Origin: Ciona savignyi
Lineage: Eukaryota; Chordata; Ascidiacea; Phlebobranchia; Cionidae
Length of the DNA: 64,000 bases
Direction of reading: 5' to 3'
Assembly: GCA_000149265.1 (NCBI GenBank)
Contig: CH003273.1
Coordinates: 1-64,000 of the forward strand
Each line of letters starts with the position of its first letter. The stretch's first letter is position 1. This document shows positions 1-10,999 of the stretch, piece after piece. The position numbers and the translations under genes are program-made. Below the pieces are notes generated by a model. It was not told where the DNA came from. It made no database searches and saw only the letters and a program-made list of their open reading frames with translations.

Positions 1-262
1 CATACCCGTGGATAAAGCCTGGCTTCCCACCCACTAAGGATATAAATGAACCAACCTTCCACACACTGTAATAGCTCCAGCAACTCGACTGTGGCCATAA
101 GGTGTCTTACGATGCCCGTTGATAAAGCCTAGCTTCCCATCCTAGAGTATATAAATAAACCAACCATCTACACACTGTAATAGCTCAAGCAACTCGACTG
201 TGAGAATGAGGTGTCTTACGATACCCGTGGATAAAGCCTGGCTTCCCACCCACAAGAGTATA
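1..262 (-). repeat. 109-bp satellite array (array A), cut by window edge
   Basis: A little over two units of a 109-bp tandem repeat are visible, and the array continues off the left edge. Each unit contains CACACTGTAATAGCTCCAGC, then a CTCGACTGTG motif, then GGTGTCTTACGAT and ATAAAGCCTGGCTTCCCACC. Orientation is opposite to array B at 16.35 kb, as expected for the outer end of an inverted repeat. Confidence 0.9.
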
Positions 263-1163
263 TGTAGTACCAGCGCTCTAACTTTTACACGTTTTTTTAC
301 CAGGATAAGACAAGGGTAGACATAGGTGAGGTATTTATTGGGTATTCACGCAGCGTTCAGCCATTTAAAGCACTGTACACATGGGCACAGCTTAGGTTAG
401 TATAGGGTAAGGTTGAGGGAGGGGCTTAGCCAAGTGAGGCCAACCGAGTAATCTCTCTAATATTATGGAATTGTACACGGTTTATATAATAATTATAACA
501 CGGGTTTGTACACGAGGCTTGGCATGCTGTTAACATAGGAGGCGTTCAACTAATTATTATGCGTATCTCTTCAATGCAATTAGATTTTTTTCACAATTTT
601 AAATTGAAGTTTGTATCTGCAACCTAAACTCAAAAACTCTCTTAAAAATTTGAAACCCATACCCCTTCGTACATCGGCAACTTTTATCCAACAAAACAGC
701 TAGCAGATGCAAAATCAACACCTTTATTTCACAAAGCACTGCTCCGCTATTACAAAACTTTACAGCTAAACGAGAACACCGGCGCGCAGCCTAGCACATG
801 CTGCTTTCAACCAAACAAACATTGGGGAATCACCACCATTGTTACTCAGCAAAATACTCGTTTAAAAACGATGACTCATGGAGGGTAACACTCGTCACAT
901 CCTGTGGGGCATAGAGGTCTTAATTCAGGGGTTCTTAAACTGGGGGGCGTGGAAGCTTCTCAAGGGGGGCGCGAGCATGACAGTGACATATTGCAGGGTT
1001 CGAATTAACGATTTTGAAACGATTCGCGAAATGCGTGGGATACGAGAAAATCGTTTTCGCGCTTTAGCTATTTTTAATTGCCTTAGAATGCGGTTTCAGA
1101 ACCTCTCAAACTAATCTTTAAAGCCAGAAAGATAATTCATTAAGCAAACAGTACCGTTATTAA

Positions 1164-3505
1164 AGGGAAACTGAAGTCAATTTTAAGAATATCTTAATAA
1201 ATGGAAAAAATACGCTGATTTCAAAAATCAAATCAGTTTCTTCCAATATTTTTTGGTTAAAGAGTTATGAGCAAATATGTATTTTATTTTATGTTAGGGG
1301 ATTTCCCGTATTACGTCACTGACGTTGTTAAGATTTCGTGCCTATATGCATTGTATACAATCATGTGTCAGTTTAGAGGTGAATTAGTAACAGAAGCGGC
1401 CTGCAGGAGCGTTGTATTTTCGTTTTTATTATGGAGACTTAGCATAACACTTGTCATATAGTCTTACTGAACCAATGTACATGGTGACAGCTTACTTTAA
1501 ACGCGGTCATTAAGGCCTGCACGGTCCTGGACCTAAGCTGAATGCTGAGGTATACAGGTCTCGTATTTAAATGACTTTAGAATAATAAGTCTTAGCAATT
1601 TATATCATAAATAATAAAAGTAAAAACAGAACAAGAAAACTAGAACAGAATGCATTAAACTGTAACTGCCAGCAATTTATAGAAATAAACCAGCCATTAG
1701 GCAAAGGCTAGACTATGCGGTGGGAAAAGCCTTTCTTTCATGGTTTACCTTGGCTGTTTGTATAATGTTTTGCTGTTGTGTATGTGGTGCATTTAATGTC
1801 TGCTGTTATTGAAACTGAGCATTAGCCTACTGGTTGAGTATACCACTTATTGCAAAAACCAGTTAATCCACAGTTGAGTACCTGATGTGTAGTCTGACAA
1901 TAAGTACACAGCAAGCACTCAGATAAGTAAGTAAAGAATATATATAATAGATCTTTACTTAACTACCCAAATAAGTTAATAAGAATATACCACATTTCTA
2001 ATTTAGTTCTTTTTATTAGATATTGTAAAATGCCTAAAGTTAAGCCACTGAGAAGGAAGAAAAAGTGATTGGAGTATATTGTTTTGCTCCAGGATGTACA
2101 AATTCCTATTACAGCACACGAAATTCCAATCCACCTGTGCTCTTCCATCGATTTCCTCACAACGACAAAAACGGTTGAAGCAATGGATACAACAATGCAA
2201 GCGTTCTAAACTACCTGGAAAAAGAACCGCAGTGTGTAGTGCACATATTTGTGACAAGGATTATCATAGTAAAATTGTATTTGACTCCAATGGAGTAGCC
2301 AAGATGATGAAAACAAACCACTTGGTGAAAAATACAGTTCCAACAATTTTAAATTTTTCTGATTATGATTTTAAACATAGTGATCAACCCAGTACATCAA
2401 GTGCAACTTCAAGAACTTCTTTATCCAAGCAGATAATTGAAAAATAAGGGCTTTTAGTAATGCAAGTCCAGTCTGGCATTATTTTGTGCACAAATGCATG
2501 TACATTCATGCAGCATAAACATTCTTGCAGTGGGTCCATAAGAATACAGTTTTTGCAACGGCACCAAGTCATGTCAATAGGTAATGTTTCTAAATAAACA
2601 TTTTCTTCTATGGGGCTTGCATCTTCAAAGATACTTTAACACGTTTTCCTTGGTTCAAACGCACATGACTAAATTTGTGTTGTTTTATTGTGTACAATAA
2701 AACTTCTTTCATCCATGCCAGAATGCTGAAAACTGTCATCCATTTTAGTGTTACAACATTAACTTAAATTTACTCTAGAAATGAAGAAAACAAAAGAAAT
2801 TTGTTAAAACTTCTATGCATATGTATACCAAATCTCTCACACTCTCAGTTTGTAGCCTAGGGGTTGATAACAACATTGCTAGTCTACGTTGCAGATTATG
2901 GCTATATATTGAAAAGCAACAATCATGAAAGAAATAGGCTGTTCCCACCGCATAGTCTGATCTTTGATTGATGGCTGGTTTATTTCTATAAATTGCTGGC
3001 AGTTACAGTTTACTGCCTCCTGTTCTAGTTTTCTTGTTCTGTCTTTACTTCTATGATTTATGATATAAATTGCTAAGACTTATTATTCTAAAGTCATTTA
3101 AATACGAGACCTGTATACCTCAGCATTCAGCTTAGGCCCAGGATCGTGCAGGCCTGAATGAGCGCGCTTAAGGTAAGCTGTCACGCGGGTACATTGGTTC
3201 AGTTAGGCTATATGACAAGTGTTATGCTAAGTCTTCATAAAAAAAACAAAAATACAATGCTCCTGCAGGCGCTTATGTTACTAATTCACCTCTAAACTGG
3301 CACATGATTGTATACAACGCATATAGGCACGAAATCTCAACAACGTCAGTGACGTAATACGGGAAATCCCCTAACATAAAATAAAATGCATATTTGCTCA
3401 TAACTCTTTAACAAAACAATATTGGAAGAAACTGATTTGATTTTTAAAATCAGCGTATTTTTTTCCATTTATTAAGATATTCTTAAAATTGACTTCAGTT
3501 CCCCT
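1164..3505. mobile_element. Kolobok/T2-like DNA transposon nested in the hAT element
   Basis: Long terminal inverted repeats of roughly 580 bp (about 1,164-1,742 and 2,925-3,505) start AGGG(A/G)AACTGAAGTCAATT and are flanked by TTAA at 1,160-1,163 and 3,506-3,509. The resulting TTAAAGG ends match what is known for the T2/Kolobok group, which uses TTAA targets and whose proteins often carry THAP domains. The unique middle (about 1.2 kb) encodes only a broken THAP domain, so this copy is non-autonomous. A piggyBac assignment would also explain TTAA but not the THAP domain. Confidence 0.75.
2068..2447 (+). pseudogene. THAP zinc-finger fragment with a frameshift
   Basis: The first frame (about 2,068-2,170) reads VYCFAPGCTNSYYSTR and continues to HRFPHNDK, giving the C-x4-C and FP signatures of a THAP DNA-binding domain. 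It then meets a stop. The continuation is in another frame (about 2,165-2,300), with LKQWIQQCKR and later VCSAHICDKDY, which supply the conserved Trp and the distal Cys and His ligands. One indel near 2,165-2,175 therefore separates the two halves. No downstream catalytic domain follows before the 3' inverted repeat. Confidence 0.7.
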
Positions 3506-4658
3506 TTAAGTAGTAATGATAAACTGCAATAAACGTGTCGTGAGTTAATGCATGTAGGATAGGACGAATATCGACGAAACGAAGCCTTTGAAACGAGTAA
3601 TCTTACTTGTTAAAACACCATATAACCTTATTATAAGGTGTGTCGCATCTCAGCCAATCATAAATAAAGGAATCGTGGTATATTAACGCATATTGGCTAT
3701 TGTTGCGTTGTGATAGAAATGCTTATTATGTGTCAATAATGCAAAGTAAAAGCAAGGTAAATAAATATAATAGTAATTCCATTGTTAAATGTTATGTTGA
3801 AGGCAAAATATGTTATATTAACGTGTTGATGATTTATTATTAAAAGTGCGCGAAATCAGTAACGGTAATTTATATTTTTGCGATTTTGTTAAATTTTGTA
3901 ATTCGCGAACTTTAAAAAACGGTTCGCGAACCCTTGCATCCTTTACACTAAGGGTAATGGCAAATAAGTTATTGCTCTATTTTTCGTAAATTTGATTTTT
4001 GAGTAGGTGAGGCGTGAGCATGAATCACAAATCTCAAGGGGGGCGCGACTGAAAAAGTTTAAGAACCACTGTCTTAATTGGTTATACGCCATCTATAGCC
4101 CGAAGTAATGGGATTGAAACCCACCCCTGGCTATTACCTTCATTGACTCAGCGTGCGGATCAGGAATACGAAGTCACGTACGTTTCTGTAGACTTTGTGG
4201 GGTCGCTGAGCCGAACAAAAGAATGGTTTGGGAGGGTTGGGGTTTTGAAGGATTTCCTCAGAACCGAATAGATATGTCGTTAAATCTCAGTCAGGAAATT
4301 CATTTTTTGTGACAATTTTAAGATAAATCGGTCGTTGCGCAATTAATCCAAGTTAGAAATGGTGACGAAATCCTTTAATCAACAGAAACTGGAAGTGTCA
4401 AGTCCAGTCGAATGGATTCGTAGCGTGTGGCATGATCTTATAAACGAGCGTATAAATCACGCGTTTGCACAAAACCGCTACGACATGATGGAAAACCCTA
4501 AACACAGACTCCTAATTTAAGTTTGACTTGGCGCCAAATGTCTAGAAGTCTAAACTGTTGCAGCAGCTTAGTATCTTAATATCCAATCTATGCCCGTATT
4601 TGGGTTGCTATAACGACATGACCCGAATAAACGACGCAACAAAAGTTTGGTCGGTTGT

Positions 4659-4664
4659 TTTATT
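4659..4664 (-). promoter_or_regulatory. polyadenylation signal AATAAA, left gene copy
   Basis: AATAAA on the minus strand, about 55 bases after the stop codon of the left tyrosine-rich gene; its mirror is at 15,145-15,150. Confidence 0.6.
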
Positions 4665-4718
4665 CATGAGATAAACTCAAAGTGGGATCATTTTCCTCTT
4701 AACCGACTTGGGGCTATA

Positions 4719-7277
4719 CTAACAGTAGCTGTAGCATCCCTTGTAGTAGCGCACGCGGTAGCTGCAGCTGGTCCTGAAAATACAATGCGGTTATTGTCAG
4801 TTCACGCAATCTGTCACGCTGCAGCTTACCTGTAGGATTTGTAGTAGTAGCGATAGCATGGGGCGGTTGGGTATCTCACCGTCCATCTGAAGTAACCACC
4901 GTAGCAATAGGTTGGCATGCAGAAAGTCTGTTCTTTGCAAGTGTAGCAGCAAGCGTAATGAACGACCAATTGTGAAATGACCGCATTAAAGTTGTTAGCG
5001 CATTTAACCAACAAGTCATTGCAGTATGAATAGAGTTTCCCAGTGTAAGCTACAACCATGGTGTTAACCTCCGTGGGAAGGTCGTCGCCGTCGTGGAAGG
5101 TCTTCAGGAATTTCTTGTAGCTATCCAAGTGTGCAAACTTGAGCTGTAAGTTGATTCGTTGTAAGAATTACACATCGAAAAAATACCTAATACAATTACC
5201 TTCCCCATGCTGTCAAACATTGCGTCTTTCTTCGCTTGGTAGTAAGTAACGAGTTTGGTTCTGTAAGCAGCGATGCTCTCGGTTCTCTTCTTAACGCAAG
5301 CGTCGTAGTTGTCGCCAATCGTCTTGATGTAAGCCTTTACCTTTTCGCGATATTCTGCGATGCTCTTTGTGAATTTCGCGGTGCAGTCAAGCAAAAGCGC
5401 GATAAGCTTCGTCTTGTAAGCCAAAACAGCAGCCACCCTTTTATCTTTGAGTTCTTGTGTGAGCTTGGCGATTTCGGCTTTCTGTTCGTCAGTCAATTCC
5501 TCACTGTTGTTGCTGCAATGTCGGTTGTAATTAGGAAACACCAAGCGTATGAGATGAGCTTACTTACATGCAAATGTATTGGGAGGTGACGTATTTAATG
5601 TGCCATTCGTGTCTCTGCTTAATAATTTCGTTGTATTTGTTACAATACTCGATGTGGTATTGAGTCCACTTAGTTTTCCATTCGCCAAACTTTTTGATGT
5701 ACTCCTTGATGGCCTCCTCCATCTTTAACTCGTGTTCCTTGATAATGGTGGCTCCGTCCCTGACCACCGCAGCTGGGGAAATCTCGGTTTCATTCACGGT
5801 CCCAAGTCGACCAGACATTCAACTTACCGACAGCACAAGTCTTCAAACCCTTGAAGCTTACTGGACTGAAGGGGTAATAGAAAGGTCTCAGACAACTCCT
5901 GACAACGCAGTAACTGCTGGTGTAGCGGTACCAACAACCGAGGCTTCGGCTGAAAGAAATATGTCGATAAGAAGGGTCACTTATTAGGAGGAGACTTACC
6001 AAGAGCTGTAGTAAGATTTCTTGTAGAACCTGAGGCAGGAGTTGCTCATATAGCAACGGTAGGCGCATCGGTAGTACGAGATGAGCTTAAGTTTGTACGC
6101 AACAAGCTTTTGGGCGTATGCCTGAACGAGTGTGTTGATCTTGGCGACTTCTTGATCGTGGTAGACCTGGATAACGGCATCGACTTTGGCCTTCTCCCAA
6201 TCGGCGCTTCCTGAAACAACCCCCTTAATATTCTACTGAGATTTAATTTCTTTCGACTCACCATGGACCTTGTCGAGAACAGCTCTGTAGTAAGCCTTCT
6301 TCTTTTCCAGGATGGCCATGTGGTACTTGGTGAACTCGGAGACATGGGAGATACATTTGTTGACCAATTCTTGGACGTAAGTATTGATCTTTTCCGATCT
6401 GGTTGCGAGGCACTTGACGGCACTGAAAAGGAAGAAGAGCATCTCAGCATCTAGGCTTGTAAGAATATAGTTTGACTTACCCGTCGAGGAGCTTTTGGTG
6501 GTACTCTGTGATCGTCTTGATCTTTGCCAAGATATCTGCAGAGCATTTGCTAAGCGCTTCGGTTCTTTTCTTTTCAAGTTCTTCGTTGTAAGTCTTGATG
6601 GCGTCATCTCTCTGCGCGATGAGCTTCGCTTTGTCTTCATCGGTCTTGGCGCATCTGTTCAGGTTTGCGTTAATTCGACCTTGCACAGATAGAACCAGAC
6701 AAAACTCACTCGATGTAGTAAGCGAAGTATTTGGTCATGTTGGTCTTGTACTGATCCTTGTAGCTCTGGATAGCCGCAGCAAGTTTTTGCGCAAAAGCCA
6801 ACTTGCTGGCAAGCATCTTGCCGGCGATCTTCTGGAGAGCTTCCTTCAAGAGGTTTTCCATTTCGATTTTCACGTCATCGTTGCTCTTTTCTGTTTAGGG
6901 AAATACGTTATGTTTCTTCTCCTATATTGTACGCGAACATCGTCAGAATAATAACTTCAAAGATAAGGTGCTTACCAGTCCATCCTTCCTTTCCGCAGTC
7001 TTCACCAGGATAGACGTGGAGAATTGGTTCGTAGTACTTGTAGGAGCACCAGTTGCTTTTGTATTGGATCTGGTAGCAGTAGACTTGAGGCTTTGGGTAG
7101 ACGATGTAGCGCCTGTAGCCGGTGCAGTAGCTATATCTTTTGTAGCCACAATAACCGTAACCGGAACCGTAACTCAATGCGTTTGCAGCCTGGAAGGTAA
7201 ATAATCAGAAAAAAGTACAAATAGAGCAGACTTTCGCTTACCGCAATGCAGCCCAAAAGGAGAAGTAAAATCTTCAT
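4719..7277 (-). CDS. secreted Tyr/Lys/Cys-rich protein, left copy (661 aa, 11 exons)
   Basis: Family not recognised. Exons on the minus strand: 7242-7277, 6976-7189, 6710-6890, 6481-6654, 6262-6422, 6000-6210, 5828-5949, 5568-5772, 5200-5512, 4830-5143, 4719-4773. All junctions are GT-AG and the 1,986 coding bases stay in one frame. A hydrophobic signal peptide (MKILLLLLGCIAAANA) is followed by a Tyr/Cys-rich head (residues about 17-83), a Lys/Ala-rich helical region with spaced cysteines (about 84-310), a second Tyr/Cys-rich block (about 311-367), another helical region (about 368-590) and a Tyr/Cys-rich tail ending in Cys. Such a make-up is compatible with an extracellular cross-linked material, which is inference only. 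It differs from the right copy at about 14 residues, nearly all in exons 8-10. A TATA box lies 60 bp upstream of the ATG. Confidence 0.85.
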
Positions 7278-8850
7278 GGTTTGTCTTTTTCGATGCTTGA
7301 TCAAACTCGACTGACTAACTGGATGAAATGCGCCAGTTTTATAGCCGAGTCGTTGCAAAACAACCCTCTTGAAAGTTGCTTGCCCTGGCATATGTTTTGC
7401 AACACATCGCCAACGGTTGCACGGAGACGCTGGATAAAGTAGCCACTTCAAGCCATCCTGGGCTCAGTCGAGTCGCGTTTGTACCAACAAACTGTTGCGA
7501 TAGCGCGCAATTTTGAAGACCCAAGTGTCGTGTGTAGTGCTTGACGGCTCTTTTTTGCTGATACAAAACAAACAACATGTGGCTATGTTGTGTTTTAACC
7601 AACCGACGAAACTTGTTGTCGCAAAATATTTGTTCACGCTTTAACCTGTGCTGTAACAGGCAGCAGACTCATCTACCAAACTACTGAAATAACAAATATA
7701 TTTCCCCGGCCGCACGATGGCGGTCGAAGCTGTTTGCTCGGCTTGACGGTGGCCACGAAACTTGTGGAATCAACGAATACATCATCTAACTTAGACAGTT
7801 TCGTAAATGAACATCAACAACAAAATGCTTGTGTTTGATGAATAACCGTGCAGAGGCACGAGTCATCCGGTGATAACAGTTGATAGTCCCTTTATTGGGG
7901 ACTTCCCTAACCCACCAGGTTATAAATCACTTGAAGGACTGACTTGTGGAAATGTTGGCGAGAAATAATCAGTGATTAGAGCGCTGTGGATTAAGCTTGT
8001 AGCGCTGAGAAGTATGTGGTGCTTTTGCCGCCTAACACTCATAAATTAAAAATAAATCAAATACTGGATTGGTAACAAATATTTCGTTGGTTCGTTACAA
8101 AAATACAAAGTCGTCTATATTCCTGTCAGGTGTTATAGATGACGTATGAGGACCGATGAGGATCCCTCCAAATACAACACACGACATTTGGTGCTTTTGC
8201 GCGCTGTTGCAACAGTTTGTTGGTACAAACGTCGCTCGACTGAGCCCAGGATGGCTTGAAGTGGCTACTTGATCCAGCGTTTCCGTGCAACTGTGGCGAT
8301 GTGTTGCAAAATATCTGCAAGATCGTTTTAATTTGTAAATGGATGTAAGGTGCAAAAGCACGGCATACTCCGGCGCGCTACAAGCTTGATCCACAGCGCT
8401 CTACCCACTAATTATTATTTCTCGCCGACATTAACGGTCGCATTACCCTTAGGGCCACACGACCGTACACCAGGCAAATATACATTGAATGTGAGAACTC
8501 ATTTGCGCCCAAAGCACACACTTGCGGCATTCATCGACTCTTGGAGGAAATGCTCGGCACATGGAACCACATAGTTGCTGTTTTTACAGTCACAACAACT
8601 AATAGAAGCATTTGGGTAATAAAATGGCAACCGACACAAATAAACAATTTGAAATTTGGCGTCAGAATAACATTCTGATCGTAGCTGCACCGCTTGAACG
8701 TAAACACATTTACCTTGTTGATATCAACTTAATGTAAATCCCAAACATTCCTCCATTAATTTGTGACAACTCTTCAAATAATCAAAGCATTTGTTTCATG
8801 GTATTATCGAATTTAAAATCATTGCTTTGTGGAAAGGTATGTCGTAGTTT
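7278..8850. other. upstream region of left gene with secondary inverted repeats
   Basis: There is no coding sequence of its own; the longer open frames are mirrored in the right arm without splice or codon logic. It holds two further inverted-repeat pairs: one near 7,395-7,550 against 8,150-8,310 (sharing GCCCAGGATGGCTTGAAGTG), and one near 7,940-8,035 against 8,340-8,430 (sharing TACAAGCTT and GAGCGCT motifs). Confidence 0.6.
7337..7343 (-). promoter_or_regulatory. TATA box, left gene copy
   Basis: TATAAAA on the minus strand, ending 60 bp before the start codon; exact mirror of the element at 12,466-12,472. Confidence 0.65.
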
Positions 8851-8858
8851 CCACCACG

Positions 8859-9311
8859 CAGGCCCAGTGCTAGCAACCGCGGGGCCCAATTAGAAATGTG
8901 ATGACGGGGCCCCTACTCTTCATAGCAAAATTTATGGGTGTTTATATATCATAAAATACATACCAGTACATACAAACTACAAAAATAGACATTTAATACT
9001 TGCTATAAAACAAATTAAAGTTAATGTGGATGCTTATTTACGATATATTGTTTTACTTCCAAACATATCTATATTGTTTAGCAACCATATTCATTATGAC
9101 GTAACAGGCAGACACAGAAATATAAATTCGACTTAGTTACGATGCATAACAAATTGATATTATGAGAAAGAATATTATTTCACTTTTTATTTTACGTTTC
9201 AGTAGTATTTTAAACCTCGTAATACAGAAAGACCCCCGCTAGCGCGGGGCCCCTTCAAGGTGCGGGGCCCAATTTGATCTAATTGGTCAAATCGGCCTAA
9301 AACCGGCCCTG
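8859..9311. mobile_element. 453-bp hAT-type MITE
   Basis: The termini CAGGCCCAGTGCTAGC and (inverted) CAGGGCCGGTTTTAGG are hAT-like. It is flanked by the perfect octamer CCACCACG at 8,851-8,858 and 9,312-9,319. The right palindrome arm has the uninterrupted site (CGTGGTGG at 10,961-10,968). It has no coding capacity. Confidence 0.85.
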
Positions 9312-9443
9312 CCACCACGTAATTTGCGGTTCTTAATTCGTATTGCTCCGTTGAATATAGGAATCGCACGGTCGTCCTACCAATGTCTTGTTTACGAGAC
9401 TCAACTCCGTAGCCAACTTCACTGGTCGTTTAAAGCCATTCGG

Positions 9444-10650
9444 CAATTCGGCCACACATGCTGTATATGAATCGGTCGCGCTAACCATTCGGCCACACAT
9501 GCTGTATATGAATCAGTTGCGCTAACCATTCGGTCACACATGCTGTATATGAATCGGTTGCGCTAACCATTCGGCCATACATGCTGTATATGAATCGGTC
9601 GCGCTAACCATTCGGTCACACATGCTGTAAATGAATCAGTCGCGTTAACCATTCAGCCACACATGCTGTATATGAATCGGTCGCGCTAACCATTCGGTCA
9701 CACATGCTGTATATGAATCGGTCGCGCTAACCATTCGGTCACACATGCTGTATATGAATCGGTCGCACTAACCATTCGGCCACACATGCTGTATATAAAT
9801 CGGTTGCGCTAACCATTCGGTCACACATGCTGTATATGAATCGGTCGCGCAAACCATTCGGCCACAAATGCTGTATATGAATCGGTTGCGCTAACCATTC
9901 GACCACACATGCTGTATATGAATCGGTCGCGCTAACCATTCGGCCAAACATGCTGTATATGAATCGGTTGCGCTAACCATTCGACCACACATGCTGTATA
10001 TGAATCGGTCGCACTAACCATTCGGTCACACATGCTGTATATAAATCGGTCGCGCTAACCATTCGGTCACACATGCTGTATATGAATCGGTCGCACTAAC
10101 CATTCGGCCACACATGCTGTATATAAATCGGTTGCGCTAACCATTCGGTCACACATGCTGTATATGAATCGGTCGCGCTAACCATTCGGCCACACATGCT
10201 GTATATAAATCGGTTGCGCTAACCATTCGGGCACACATGCTGTATATGAATCGGTTGCGCTAACCATTCGGGCACACATGCTGTATATGAATCGGTCGCA
10301 CTAACCATTCGGCCACACATGCTGTATATGAATCGGTTGCGCTAACCATTCGGTCACACATGCTGTATATGAATCGGTCGCGCTAACCATTCGGCCACAA
10401 ATGCTGTATATGAATCGGTCACGCTAACCATTCGGCCACACATGCTGTATATGAATCGGTCGCGCTAACCATTCGGCCAAGCATGCTGTATATGAATCGG
10501 TCGCGCTTACCATTCGGCCACAAATGCTGTATATTAATCGGTCACGCTAACCATTCGGCCACACATGCTGTATATGAATCGGTCGTGCTAACCATTAGGC
10601 CTCAAATGCTGTATATGAATCGGTCGCGCTAACCATTCGGCCACAAATGC
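9444..10650 (-). repeat. 41-bp satellite, about 29 copies, at the palindrome centre
   Basis: The period is exactly 41 bp; for example CTAACC starts at 9,481 and 9,522. The unit reads CGGTCGCGCTAACCATTCGG, then CCACACATGCTGTATATGAAT. Variants (GGTCGC/GGTTGC/GGTCAC, CACACATG/CACAAATG) are interspersed. The sequence CGCGCTAACCATTCGGCCAC is nearly identical to the reverse strand of the 5' end of SINE-1 copies elsewhere in the window (CGCGTTAACCATTCGGCCAC). Confidence 0.95.
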
Positions 10651-10740
10651 TGCGTACTGTGTACGATTTTTTGCAAACAGTTTCATGCACACGTTGTTTG
10701 ATTTATTCCTACCGGTGGCGCTGTTGATCTGCCAATTGGG

Positions 10741-10852
10741 TCGATGTTGGCGAATGGTTAATGCGACCGATACATATAACGACTTATATACAAAAACGGT
10801 CCTTGTGACGAGCCCATCATGGATTCGAAACTTGGCTCGGTAAAAAAAAAAC
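10741..10852 (+). repeat. SINE-1 copy (tRNA-like short interspersed element)
   Basis: Contains AATGGTTAATGCGACCGATA, a spacer with CAAAAACGGTCC, GACGAGCCCATCATGG, a B-box-like GATTCGAAACTTGG and an A-rich tail. Consensus copies begin GTACGGTCGTGTGGCCTAAT, with an A-box-like TGGCCTAATGG. In the window this family reads about 110-125 bp. It sits just inside the right palindrome arm. Confidence 0.75.
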
Positions 10853-10999
10853 GACCAGTGAAGTTGGCAACAGAGTTGAGTATCGTAAACAAGACACTGT
10901 TAGGACGACTGTGCGATTCCTATATTCTACGGAGCAATACGAATTATGAACCGCAAATTACGTGGTGGAAACTACGACATACCTTTCCACAAAACAATG

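Larger units (their letters stand above)
926..4071. mobile_element. hAT-type DNA transposon, non-autonomous, host of a nested insertion
   Basis: The element begins CAGGGGTTCTTAAACT and ends with the inverted AGTTTAAGAACCACTG, a hAT-like terminal repeat. It is flanked by the perfect 8-bp duplication TCTTAATT at 918-925 and 4,072-4,079. The right palindrome arm has a single copy of this octamer (reverse strand, 15,691-15,698) in otherwise collinear sequence, which is the empty site. After removal of the nested element (1,164-3,505 plus one TTAA) about 0.8 kb remains. No transposase frame is seen, so it must have been moved in trans. The family call rests on terminal sequence and duplication length. 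Confidence 0.85.
1..9437. repeat. left arm of giant inverted repeat
   Basis: This arm is the reverse complement of the right arm (about 10,843-16,920). Over the inner part, including all eleven exons and introns of the enclosed gene, paired coordinates sum to about 19,809 with no net indel. Outside 4,080 the sum drops to about 16,616 because this arm holds a 3.15-kb transposon that the other lacks. A second 453-bp insertion sits at 8,859-9,311. The arm reaches the left window edge, so its outer limit is unknown. Confidence 0.9.

Noticed and set aside
8095-8394. Short frames mirrored at 11,418-11,713
   Set aside because: They overlap a secondary inverted repeat shared with the promoter region; no start, splice or composition support.
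9444-10650. CRISPR-like array of about 30 short repeats
   Set aside because: Units are directly adjacent 41-bp tandem copies with no unique spacers, in a eukaryotic context.
10741-10852. Functional tRNA gene, from the B-box-like GATTCGAAACTTGG
   Set aside because: No cloverleaf could be drawn and the same motif recurs in all SINE-1 copies with A-tails.
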